A DNA stretch of 64,000 nucleotides from Williamsia maris. Lineage in GTDB: Bacteria > Actinomycetota > Actinomycetes > Mycobacteriales > Mycobacteriaceae. The stretch covers positions 806,001-870,000 of the forward strand of contig NZ_JAMTCJ010000001.1 in the NCBI RefSeq assembly GCF_024171815.1, given 5' to 3'. The notes under the pieces were generated by a model. The model worked only from the letters and a program-made list of their open reading frames with translations, was not told the DNA's origin and made no database searches. Positions within the stretch are counted from its first letter, which is position 1, and the number at the start of each line of letters is the position of its first letter. Shown in pieces: positions 38,614-48,990 of the stretch. A program made the position numbers and the translations under genes.

Positions 38614-40817
38614 TCGGCGTGCGTTGGGGCGAGTTCGTCGCCCGACACCGGTACGGCGTCATCGCGATCGGTGTCCTCCTCGCGATCGGTGCCGCGGTGC
38701 TCTACCCCACCCTGCAGTCAAAGCTCGTCGGCGTCGATTTCTCGGTGTCGCAGACGGATTCGAGTCGGTCCGACGATCTCGTCGCCCGACACTTCACCGA
38801 CTTCGGATCCGAACAACTCGCGGTGACCTTCTCGTCGGACACCGCGCGGACCGACCAGCCGGGCTTCCGGGCCCGGGTGACCGACGTCGTCGCGGAGCTT
38901 CGCGCCTCCCCCGATGTCGTCACGGTCATCGACCCCTATGAGGCGCAGGGGTTCTCGCCGCAGATCTCCGCCGACAAGACCGCCGCACTGGCCCTGGTCG
39001 GGGTCCGGGGCAACGCCAGCGAACGGATCGGGGTCGCCGAACGACTGCAGGACATGCTCTCCGACGCGTCACGCGCGGGCGTCACGGTGTCGATGACCGG
39101 GTACTCGCCGATGACGGTGGACCTCACCACGGTCGAGTCCCGCGACGCGACCCGCGCCGAGAGCGTCGGCATCCCGATCGCACTGCTGGTCCTGGTTCTG
39201 GCGCTCGGCGGTCTCATCGCCGGCGTGATCCCGCTGATCTCCACCGGCATCGGACTTCTCATCGCCTTCGGTGTCATCACCCTGCTGACCCACGTCATGA
39301 CCTTCGACATCCTCGTCACCACGGTGGCGTCGATGATCGGACTCGGCCTGGGTATCGACTACTCGCTGTTCATCGTCAGCCGCTTCCGTGAGGAGCTCGC
39401 CCGCGGATCGGTGCGCAGCCGCGCCGACCGCTCGGGGATCGAACGGGCCACCGGCGTGGCGATGGGCACCGCGGGGCACACCATCGCGATCTCCGGCCTG
39501 GTGGTGATGATCGCGCTGGGGGCACTGACGATCGTCGACGTCCCGGCGGTACGCACCATCTCGTTGGTCGTGGCGCTCACGGTCATCTGCGTCCTGCTGG
39601 TTGCGTGGACCATGCTGCCGGCCGCGTTGGCGGTGCTCGGCCCGGACATCGACCGGTGGGGACTGCCGGCGCGGTTCCGCCCGCGGGACACGCAGATCGA
39701 TGCGAGCGGGCCCAGTCGATGGCATCGATGGGCGCACCATGTGATGCGGCGGCCGTGGGTCTACGCCATCGCCGGCACACTGCTGTTGGCGATCTGCATA
39801 ATTCCCATCGGGTCGATCCGCTACGGCGTCGACATCGGCACCGCCGCGCTGCGGGATCAGCCGAGCGGCACCGCGAACACCGTCCTCACCGAGAAGTTCG
39901 CCGCCGGCACCATCTCACCGATCACCACGGTGTTGACCGGTCCGAGCGGCGGCGAGATGTCCGATGCACAGGCCGAGCGCGCGGTCGAGTTCGAGTACGG
40001 GCTGCGCGCCGACAAGCGGGTCGCGTTCACGTCGTCGCAGACCAACGACGGCCGATCCATGCTCGTGGTCATACCGGCGGTGCCGATCGACTCCACCGAC
40101 GCCATCGACCTGGTCGAGTCCATCCGGGACAAGGCGTCGGTGATGACCGCCGACGGTGGGCCCCGCGCCTACGTCGGCGGCACCACCGCACTGGTCGTCG
40201 ACGCGTCCGACGAGATCTCGTCGAAGCTGCCCTGGGTGGTCGGGCTGATCCTGGGCTTCTCGTTCCTCTACCTCGCGGTGGTGTTCCGCAGCGTGGTCAT
40301 CCCGATCAAGGCCGTCATCATGAACCTACTGGTGACCGGCGCCTCGCTGGGTCTGACCGTCGCAGTCTTCCAATGGGGTTGGGGGGCCGGGCCACTCGGG
40401 TTCACCAGTGCCGGCTACATCCAGTCGTATCTGCCGGTGACGGTGTTCGCAGTCGTGTTCGGGTTGTCGATGGACTACGAGGTGTTCCTCATCGGACGGA
40501 TGCGGGAGGTGTTCGCGAAAACCGGCGACAACGTGTCCGCGGTGGCCGACGGTATCGAACACACCGCGCGTCCCATCACCGCCGCGGCCGCGATCATGGT
40601 GGCGGTGTTCGCGAGCTTCATGTCGGCTGATGTGTTGGAGCTCAAGCAGTTCGGGTTCGCGTTGGCGGTCGCGGTGATCTTCGACGCCGTCCTGGTCCGG
40701 ATGATGCTGGTACCTGCGATGATGAAGCTCTTCGGCACCCGCAACTGGTGGCCGGGCGGGCGGAACCGGGTCGGGGAGAGCGTCGAGGACCGGCTCGAAC
40801 CGGCCGGTTCCCGATAG
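38610..40817 (+). CDS. MMPL-family RND lipid transporter
   Basis: This 735-residue membrane protein has two MMPL/RND repeats. Each contains the hallmark helix motif G-x-x-x-D-Y-x-x-F: LGLGIDYSLFIVSRFREE near residue 245 and GLSMDYEVFLIGRMREVF near 620. The two Asp-Tyr pairs form the proton relay. A periplasmic loop precedes each bundle. MMPL proteins export cell-envelope lipids in mycobacteria and relatives. The start is GTG 38610, overlapping the GNAT stop. It closes the operon and probably exports the product of the upstream enzymes. Confidence 0.9.
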   Translation: MIGVRWGEFVARHRYGVIAIGVLLAIGAAVLYPTLQSKLVGVDFSVSQTDSSRSDDLVARHFTDFGSEQLAVTFSSDTARTDQPGFRARVTDVVAELRASPDVVTVIDPYEAQGFSPQISADKTAALALVGVRGNASERIGVAERLQDMLSDASRAGVTVSMTGYSPMTVDLTTVESRDATRAESVGIPIALLVLVLALGGLIAGVIPLISTGIGLLIAFGVITLLTHVMTFDILVTTVASMIGLGLGIDYSLFIVSRFREELARGSVRSRADRSGIERATGVAMGTAGHTIAISGLVVMIALGALTIVDVPAVRTISLVVALTVICVLLVAWTMLPAALAVLGPDIDRWGLPARFRPRDTQIDASGPSRWHRWAHHVMRRPWVYAIAGTLLLAICIIPIGSIRYGVDIGTAALRDQPSGTANTVLTEKFAAGTISPITTVLTGPSGGEMSDAQAERAVEFEYGLRADKRVAFTSSQTNDGRSMLVVIPAVPIDSTDAIDLVESIRDKASVMTADGGPRAYVGGTTALVVDASDEISSKLPWVVGLILGFSFLYLAVVFRSVVIPIKAVIMNLLVTGASLGLTVAVFQWGWGAGPLGFTSAGYIQSYLPVTVFAVVFGLSMDYEVFLIGRMREVFAKTGDNVSAVADGIEHTARPITAAAAIMVAVFASFMSADVLELKQFGFALAVAVIFDAVLVRMMLVPAMMKLFGTRNWWPGGRNRVGESVEDRLEPAGSR

Positions 40818-40871
40818 GTCCTGTTACGTTCGGGCTGAGCCCAACCGGTGCGCGGTCGAGGTCGCCGTCGG

Positions 40872-40877
40872 TATACA
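40872..40877 (+). promoter_or_regulatory. Candidate -10 of the DszC/SfnC-like gene
   Basis: TATACA ends 6 nt before ATG 40884, predicting a leaderless transcript. No clear -35 element is visible. Confidence 0.45.
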
Positions 40878-40883
40878 CGTCGC

Positions 40884-42107
40884 ATGACGACGACCCACGC
40901 CCCCGCCGCGACCACCCCACGACTGCTACCCGGCACCCCCGAGTTCACCGACCTGCTCGCCCGGATCGCCGAGGGCGCGCGGGACCGAGACCGCGACGAC
41001 GAGAACCCTTTCGACCAGGTCCGCGCACTGAAGGAGGCCGGGTTCGGCACGCTGCGCCTGCCCGAGGAGTTGGGTGGGGCGGGGTTCACCGTGCGTCAGC
41101 TGTTCTCGACCGTGATCGACGTCGCGCATGCCGATCCGATTGTCGCGCACATCTTCCGCACCCATTTCTGGTTCACCGAGGAGCGTCTGCGCACCTCCGC
41201 CGACCCCAATTCACAGAGGTGGCTCGACGAGATCGCGGCGGGCAAGATCGTCGGCAACGCGTTCAGCGAGAAGGGATCCACGGCGGTCGGCAGTCCCGTC
41301 TTCGCCACGACGCTGACCGGGTCCGACGGCGACCGCCGACTGAACGGCGAGAAGTTCTACAGCACCGGAACGCTGTTCGCGGACCACCTCACCGTCGCCA
41401 CGTCCACCGACCGCGAGTCCGTCGCCACCGTGGTGGTGCCGACCGACCGCGACGGTGTGCAGATCATCGACGACTGGGACGGTTTCGGCCAACGCCGCAC
41501 CGGCACGGGAACGACGATCTTCACCGACGTCGCCGTTCACCCTGAGGAGATCCTGTCCGACGCGACCGCCGACGACGAGGCGATCCCCACCGTGCAGTTC
41601 GCGTCCCTACAGCTCTACATCCACGCCGTCGTGGCCGGGATCCTCGCGGCCGTCGTCGACGACGGGGTCGAGCTGTTGCGTTCACGCACACGGAGCTTCG
41701 CGCACGCGAGCGCCGAGAACCCGACCGACGACCCGCTGCTGCAGCGGGCGTTGGGTGAGCTCGCGGCCACCGCGAACGCCGTGCGGGCGGTTGTCCTCGA
41801 CGCGGCCGATGCACTGGACGCGGCCACCGCCTCGGAGGTCGACGGGGTCCCTGACGCCGCCCTGGCCGCGCAGGCACAGCTGAAGGCGACGAAGGTCAAG
41901 GTGTTCGTGGACGCGATCGCCCCGAAGGCGGCGACTGACCTGCTGGAGCTCGGTGGCGCGAGCGCGTCGAGCAGGCAGCGCAACCTCGATCGGCACTGGC
42001 GCAACATCCGCACCATCACGCTGCACAACCCGGTGGCCTACAAGGCGCGGGTGATCGGCGAGAACCTGTTGCACGGGACGCCGGTGCCGGCGAACCCCTA
42101 CTTCTGA
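40884..42107 (+). CDS. Acyl-CoA-dehydrogenase-like flavin monooxygenase (DszC/SfnC type)
   Basis: This 407-residue protein has the acyl-CoA dehydrogenase fold: LKEAGFGTLRLPEELGGAGFTVRQLF, GNAFSEKGST, DDWDGFGQRRTGTGTTIF and the C-terminal LLELGGASASSRQRNLDRHWRNIRTITLHNP. That last segment, with HWRNIRT, marks the DszC/SfnC/SfnB group of FMNH2-dependent monooxygenases rather than true acyl-CoA dehydrogenases. Relatives oxidise organosulfur compounds such as dibenzothiophene or dimethyl sulfone. It stands alone, and a strong terminator follows. The substrate is inferred only at group level. Confidence 0.8.
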   Translation: MTTTHAPAATTPRLLPGTPEFTDLLARIAEGARDRDRDDENPFDQVRALKEAGFGTLRLPEELGGAGFTVRQLFSTVIDVAHADPIVAHIFRTHFWFTEERLRTSADPNSQRWLDEIAAGKIVGNAFSEKGSTAVGSPVFATTLTGSDGDRRLNGEKFYSTGTLFADHLTVATSTDRESVATVVVPTDRDGVQIIDDWDGFGQRRTGTGTTIFTDVAVHPEEILSDATADDEAIPTVQFASLQLYIHAVVAGILAAVVDDGVELLRSRTRSFAHASAENPTDDPLLQRALGELAATANAVRAVVLDAADALDAATASEVDGVPDAALAAQAQLKATKVKVFVDAIAPKAATDLLELGGASASSRQRNLDRHWRNIRTITLHNPVAYKARVIGENLLHGTPVPANPYF

Positions 42108-42170
42108 CCACGGGTCTTGTTCTGAAACACCAGCACTCGCCCCGCACCCCTGCCGCGGTGTTGTGGACAT

Positions 42171-42207
42171 GAATCGACCGGCCTGCCCAGAGGAGGCCGG
42201 TCGATTC
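42171..42207. terminator. Strong bidirectional hairpin terminator
   Basis: GAATCGACCGGCCT at 42171-42184 pairs perfectly over 14 bp with AGGCCGGTCGATTC at 42194-42207 around a 9-nt loop. It lies between the convergent DszC/SfnC-like gene and the 34-residue peptide gene and can end transcription from both sides. The T-tract is weak. Confidence 0.75.
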
Positions 42208-42235
42208 TTGCGTCTGGTCTGGTTCTGCGCTCGAT

Positions 42236-42340
42236 CTAGCTCGAACCGAACAATCCTCCGACCAGCCCCAACAGCAGGTTGTCGACACCGAGACCGCCCA
42301 GCAGACCACCGAGCAGAGTTCCCACAGCTCCGAGCAACAT
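42236..42340 (-). CDS. Gly/Leu-rich hydrophobic peptide (34 aa)
   Basis: On the minus strand, ATG 42340 is preceded by AAAGGA about 7 nt upstream and opens a 34-codon frame that ends at a TAG. The peptide begins MLLGAVGTLLGGLLGG and ends LLLGLVGGLFGSS, with an Asp-Asn pair in the middle and no Lys or Arg. The regular GG pairs every four to five residues look like glycine-zipper membrane helices. I do not recognise a family. It has its own ribosome site and a strong terminator downstream, so I consider it a real gene. Toxin-like, membrane or peptide-signal roles are all possible. Confidence 0.6.
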   Translation of the reverse strand: MLLGAVGTLLGGLLGGLGVDNLLLGLVGGLFGSS

Positions 42341-42546
42341 TGTGATTCCTTTCGCAACACACATCGCACGGCCCCGACGACCGCACGTCGAAATGTCAGA
42401 TACTGAAGTGAAGCATCGATATATTAACTTCGAGCGGGTCGGGATCGGCGGCTTTTTCGCAACCCGCGGTCGCATGAGGACCATCGCCGGTTCATCACGC
42501 ACAATGTGCGCATGCGCGTCGGCACCCACCTCTCCAGGTCGCTCCG

Positions 42547-43497
42547 GTGAGGCGGCCTTTTCTGGCCGCCCTCGCGACGATGGTGGCGATCGTGGTGGTG
42601 GCGCTGATCGCGACCCTTGTGCCGTGGTCTGATCTCGCCGGCAGCACGTCTGAGAAGGCCGCGGTACCAAGCACTCCGACAGAGAGCGGAACTCCGGCAA
42701 TCGGGGCACCGCGGTACGTCGCACTCGGTAGTTCCTACGCATCCGGGCCCGATTCCAGCGGTGTGATCGACACCCGCTGTCTACGCACCGGTGACGACTA
42801 CCCCCACCAGGTCGCCGCGGCGCTACGCCTCACCCTGACCGACGTGTCGTGCTCGGGATCGATCATCCCCGACATCCTGCACCGGGCTCAGCCGCACCGC
42901 GCCGATGCGCCCCAGATCGATGCGGTGACCGCCGACACCGACCTCGTCACCATCACCACCGGCGGCAACGACGTCCAGTACATCGGCCGTCTGACCGCGA
43001 TCAGCTGCGCGAACCAGCTCGCCCGCGCGGCGACAAAGGGCGTCGGCGGACACTGCCGCAACGAGCCACCCCGCAACCCGCCGACCGCTCCGGACTTCGC
43101 GCGCCTCGAACGCGAGATGATCGACGTCGTCGACGCCGTTCATCTGCGCGCCCCGAACGCGGTGGTCGTCATCGTCAACTACCCCCCGGTGCTCGACTCC
43201 CGGGCGACCACCTGTGCGTCGGTGCCGTTGACCCCCGCCGAGGCCGCGACCACCGTGGCGACCTTCGACGGTCTGCGCCAGGCCACCGATACGGCGGCGC
43301 GGGCAACGGACGCGATCCTCGTCGACACCGCGTCGTCCGGCGCCGACCACACCGCGTGTTCGGCGTCGCCATGGGTGTACGGATACCGCCCACCTGCGCC
43401 GTATCACCCCAACGCCGACGGTCGCCAGGCCATGGCTCGCCTGACGACCGCGGCTATCGAGGCGTCCGGCTTCACTGCGCCCTCGATTCCGCGCTGA
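42547..43497 (+). CDS. Exported SGNH/GDSL-family hydrolase
   Basis: This 316-residue protein has an N-terminal membrane segment (ALATMVAIVVVALIATLVPW) followed by a Ser/Thr/Pro linker. The SGNH blocks are all visible: YVALGSSYASGPD (block I, nucleophile Ser), a Ser-Gly segment (SCSGSI, block II), TTGGNDV (block III, Asn) and YHPNADG (block V, His). Four or more cysteines suggest disulfides outside the membrane. It is likely a cell-surface lipase or esterase. The start is GTG 42547, at which the signal sequence begins. Confidence 0.85.
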   Translation: MRRPFLAALATMVAIVVVALIATLVPWSDLAGSTSEKAAVPSTPTESGTPAIGAPRYVALGSSYASGPDSSGVIDTRCLRTGDDYPHQVAAALRLTLTDVSCSGSIIPDILHRAQPHRADAPQIDAVTADTDLVTITTGGNDVQYIGRLTAISCANQLARAATKGVGGHCRNEPPRNPPTAPDFARLEREMIDVVDAVHLRAPNAVVVIVNYPPVLDSRATTCASVPLTPAEAATTVATFDGLRQATDTAARATDAILVDTASSGADHTACSASPWVYGYRPPAPYHPNADGRQAMARLTTAAIEASGFTAPSIPR

Positions 43498-43545
43498 GTT
43501 CACAGCCCCCTGACGACATCGGGCCGCGGCGCGTAGCGTGAAACG

Positions 43546-44757
43546 ATGAATCCCGAAATTGACAGCGCGCGGTCACATTTCGACGTGATCGTGGTGGGTG
43601 GGGGTAACGCGGGTATCGGTGCGGCGGCGCATCTGCGGCGTCAGGGCGTCACCGACGTGGCCGTCATCGAACCTCAGCTGGTGCACACCTACCGTCCCAT
43701 GCTGTCCTATGTCGGTTCCGGTCAGGCACCCCTGGCGCACGCGGAACGCACGCAACGCTCGGTCACACCGAAAGGCATCTCCTGGCTGCGTGACTCGGTG
43801 GTCGCCGTCGACCCCGACGCCAAGCAGGTGCACTGCGCCTCGGGCCGTGTGCACGGTTACAACGACCTGATCCTGGCGACCGGCCTCGTACCCGACCACG
43901 ACGACCTGCCCGGGATCGACGACGCCCTCGCCACTCCCGCCGTGGCGAGCAACTACCTCGACGCAGCGGAGAAGACCTGGCAGCTGGTGCAGGACATCCC
44001 GCGGGGCGGCCACGCGGTGTTCACCGTCCCCAGACCGCCGGTGAGCTGTACCGGTACGACCATCAAGCCCCTGTTCCTCGCGGCCGGACAGTGGAAACGG
44101 GAGCGTCGACTCCCGGGCATCACGATGACCCTGGTCGTCGACCGCACCGACCTCACCGGGATCCCGAAGCTCGACGACGCGCTGCGCGCGCAACTGAAGG
44201 ACCTGAATGTGCGGGTGCTGCACGGGACCGCGGTGACGGGCATCGACACCGCGAAGCAGGCGATCGACGTCTCGGGGCCGGACGGAGCACGCGAGTCCAT
44301 CGCCTACGACATGCTCCACCTGGTGCCGCCGTTCCGTGGACCGGAATGGCTGACCACGTCCGGGCTGGCGGGCGCGTCTCCGCACGGTCTCGCCGACATC
44401 GACTACACCACGTTTCGTCACCGCACCCGTCGGACCGTCTGGGCGATCGGCGACGGCGCCGCGGTCGACACCGACCCCTCGGGCGGCGCACTCCGCATGC
44501 AGGCGAAGATCGTCGCGAAGAACCTCGTCGCGCAACGCTCCGGCGGATCGATGACCTCGTACGACGGGTACACCGTGTCCCCGATCGCCACCGACGCACA
44601 CCAGCTGATCGCGGCCGAGTTCGATCGCACGAAGAAGGTGTCGTCGTCACTGCCGACGTTCTTCGACCCGGTCCGTCCGCGTCGCCGAGCCTGGGTCTTC
44701 GACCGCTACGGCCTACCCGTCCTCTACTGGAATCTGATCCTCAAGGGCCTCATCTGA
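43546..44757 (+). CDS. SQR-like NAD(P)/FAD-dependent oxidoreductase
   Basis: This 403-residue flavoprotein has the FAD motif VIVVGGGNAGIGAAAHL, TYRPMLSYVGSGQA and the second FAD motif RTVWAIGDGAAVDTDPSGGALRMQAKIVAKNL. The overall pattern is that of the sulfide:quinone oxidoreductase-like family. A Cys in PPVSCTGTTIKP sits where SQR redox cysteines lie, but the full cysteine pair is not evident, so sulfide oxidation is uncertain. ATG 43546 was chosen for the FAD motif spacing. It overlaps the convergent idi gene by 8 nt. Confidence 0.8.
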   Translation: MNPEIDSARSHFDVIVVGGGNAGIGAAAHLRRQGVTDVAVIEPQLVHTYRPMLSYVGSGQAPLAHAERTQRSVTPKGISWLRDSVVAVDPDAKQVHCASGRVHGYNDLILATGLVPDHDDLPGIDDALATPAVASNYLDAAEKTWQLVQDIPRGGHAVFTVPRPPVSCTGTTIKPLFLAAGQWKRERRLPGITMTLVVDRTDLTGIPKLDDALRAQLKDLNVRVLHGTAVTGIDTAKQAIDVSGPDGARESIAYDMLHLVPPFRGPEWLTTSGLAGASPHGLADIDYTTFRHRTRRTVWAIGDGAAVDTDPSGGALRMQAKIVAKNLVAQRSGGSMTSYDGYTVSPIATDAHQLIAAEFDRTKKVSSSLPTFFDPVRPRRRAWVFDRYGLPVLYWNLILKGLI

Positions 44758-45361
44758 CGCTCGGCGCGGCCGCGGGTTCGAGGCCGTTGCGAGCAGCGGG
44801 CGGGAGACTGTCGTCCGGTGCCGTCGCCCACGCGAGCGGGTCCGGTCCGAGCCGGTCGAGCTGCTCGATCTGGTCGCGACACCAGGGCGAGATCGGTCGT
44901 ACGCCGGCGAGCACCTCCCGGACGAACTCCGTCCACGCGACCCATTCGAGGTCGACGACCTCGGCCGGGTCGGGAGCCGGCGCGGGACCGTCGTAGCGGA
45001 CCGCGTAGACCGGGCAGATCTCGTTCTCGACCAGTCCGTTGTCCATCACCGCGCGGTAGCGGAACAGCGGCAGGACCAGCTGCACCGACCCGCCATCGAT
45101 CCCCAGTTCGGTGGAGAGCCGACGCAGGATCGCCTCGTCCATCGGCTCACCGGGCGCGGGGTGGCCGCAGCAACTGTTGGTCCAGGCCCCTGGCCAGGTC
45201 ACCTTCTCGTACGCGCGCTGCGTGACAAGCACGCGCGCCTCGGAATCGAACACGTAACTCGAGAACGCGAGGTGCAGGGGCGTCTCGCGGGTGTGGACCT
45301 CGTATTTCGGGTGGACGCCGATCGGATTACCGGCGTCGTCGAGGAGCACTACGTTTTCCAT
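44750..45361 (-). CDS. idi: Isopentenyl-diphosphate delta-isomerase, type I
   Basis: This 203-residue enzyme interconverts isopentenyl and dimethylallyl diphosphate. It has the family metal- and substrate-binding residues HPKYEVHTRETPLHLAFS, the catalytic Cys in TNSCCGHPAPGE, and the catalytic Glu in GLVENEICPVY. ATG 45361 has GGGA about 6 nt upstream; an ATG two codons earlier, at 45367, is also possible. It supplies prenyl precursors, which fits the UbiA and CrtI-like genes elsewhere in the window. Confidence 0.93.
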   Translation of the reverse strand: MENVVLLDDAGNPIGVHPKYEVHTRETPLHLAFSSYVFDSEARVLVTQRAYEKVTWPGAWTNSCCGHPAPGEPMDEAILRRLSTELGIDGGSVQLVLPLFRYRAVMDNGLVENEICPVYAVRYDGPAPAPDPAEVVDLEWVAWTEFVREVLAGVRPISPWCRDQIEQLDRLGPDPLAWATAPDDSLPPAARNGLEPAAAPSVR

Positions 45362-45467
45362 CAGCATCCCAACAACGATCGACTGCAATGTGCGGGCGCC
45401 TTCTGCACCACGTCCGACGCTAGTCGTTCGAGGTCGACGGGGCCGCCCATCGTGCTTGACTGACCGC

Positions 45468-46070
45468 GTGATCAACCGGCGCGGAGCAGCCCGCGGTCGC
45501 ACGGTTGGACTCGTACTGATCGTGCTCACCACGATGATGCTGGCCGGACCGGTCGCCGTCCTCACGGCGGGACCCGCGAGTGCCTGTTCGTGCGCGACCA
45601 TCGGAACACCGACCGAAGCCGTCTCGCGGGCCTCGGGAGTGTTCGTCGCGCGCGCCACCGACAAGCTCTCCGACGGGACGAGCGACATCTACGAGTTCTC
45701 GGTGTCGACCGTCTACAAGGGTGATGTCGGGACTAGGACGACGGTGCGCACATCGTCACAGGGGGCGAGCTGCGGCGCCGAGTACCGCGTCGGTGACGAG
45801 TACCTGCTGTTCGTCGGCCGCACCCGCGGGATCCACCCCACGTGGGAGGCATCGCTGTGCAGTCCGGGAGCGGGCGGCGCGTTCGACGTGCGAGCGGTCA
45901 CCGAGCAGGTCTATGGCCCTGGACATCCTCCGGACGGGCCGAGTCGCGAGATCGGCCGGTGGACCAGGATGACGGCGGGGATCCCCGACTTCGTCCTGCT
46001 GTTCGTCGGCGTCATCGTCCTGGGTGTCGGGTGGGCCGGGGTCGTCCACCTCCGACGCCGTCGCAGCTAA
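45468..46070 (+). CDS. Membrane-anchored NTR/TIMP-like surface protein
   Basis: This 200-residue protein has a signal peptide ending ...AGPASA, after which the mature N-terminus begins CSC. It continues with SGVFVARATDKLSDGTSDIYEFSVSTVYKGD, SQGASCGAEYRVGDEYLLFV and a further Cys pair, then a C-terminal helix (FVLLFVGVIVLGVGWAGVV) and basic tail. The Cys-Ser-Cys start and beta-rich body resemble the netrin/TIMP-like fold. Function in bacteria is not established. The start is GTG 45468, with a poor ribosome site. Confidence 0.7.
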   Translation: MINRRGAARGRTVGLVLIVLTTMMLAGPVAVLTAGPASACSCATIGTPTEAVSRASGVFVARATDKLSDGTSDIYEFSVSTVYKGDVGTRTTVRTSSQGASCGAEYRVGDEYLLFVGRTRGIHPTWEASLCSPGAGGAFDVRAVTEQVYGPGHPPDGPSREIGRWTRMTAGIPDFVLLFVGVIVLGVGWAGVVHLRRRRS

Positions 46071-46189
46071 CCCGTCGCCGGCGGACCGGTAGTCCGATCG
46101 GTGGACAGCGCCGGAGCCGTTAGCTGTGGTCACATATCTCGTCGATGCACCCGCCCGGGGCCTCGAGACGACATGAGAGGGATCGCGAC

Positions 46190-46549
46190 GTGCCGTATCT
46201 GGGTCTGATCATCCTGGTGCTGATGATCGCTGCGCTGGTGGACATCATCAGCAGCGACGAGGTGTCGGTGCGCGGACTGCCGCGGTGGGGTTGGCTCCTT
46301 CTGGTCGTCATCCTGCCGCTGGCTGGATCGGTCGTGTGGTTCTTCGCCGGGCGCCCGCTCGCAGGCGGGTCGGCACATCGGCCCGGACAGGCATCGGCAC
46401 TCGGCTACCCCGAGTACGACCAGCCGGGGCGGTTCATCCCACAGGATCCTGAAGCCGACGCCGCATTCCTGAAGCAGGTCCGCGAGCGCGCCGAACAGCA
46501 ACGCCGCATGGGCGAGGTCGAGCGCCGTCGGCGCGAACAGGAACAGTGA
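46190..46549 (+). CDS. PLDc_N domain membrane protein
   Basis: This 119-residue protein has two transmembrane segments (LGLIILVLMIAALVDII and WGWLLLVVILPLAGSVVWFFAGRP). The WxLLVVILPLxGxxxWxxxGRP motif is that of the PLDc_N (phospholipase D nuclease N-terminal) domain, here without a nuclease. A C-terminal cytoplasmic tail is rich in Arg, Glu and Gln and may form a coiled coil. GTG 46190 has AGAGGGA 8 nt upstream. Function is unknown. Confidence 0.8.
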   Translation: MPYLGLIILVLMIAALVDIISSDEVSVRGLPRWGWLLLVVILPLAGSVVWFFAGRPLAGGSAHRPGQASALGYPEYDQPGRFIPQDPEADAAFLKQVRERAEQQRRMGEVERRRREQEQ

Positions 46550-46752
46550 ACCGCCGCCTCACCCTCGCCGTGTGACGGGATCGACCCGTACCCGCGCGCC
46601 TCGCACCGCCTCCTCTCCCACCGTTCATCCCGCCTGATGAACAACCGTGCGACCATCGCTCCGAGCGACGTCGTGTCCGACGTGATTAAGGTTGAAGCGG
46701 ACGCAGGCAGACGACGACGTCGAGACAACGGAAATTGAGGCGAAGGCGAAAC

Positions 46753-48990
<2,238 letters not shown>

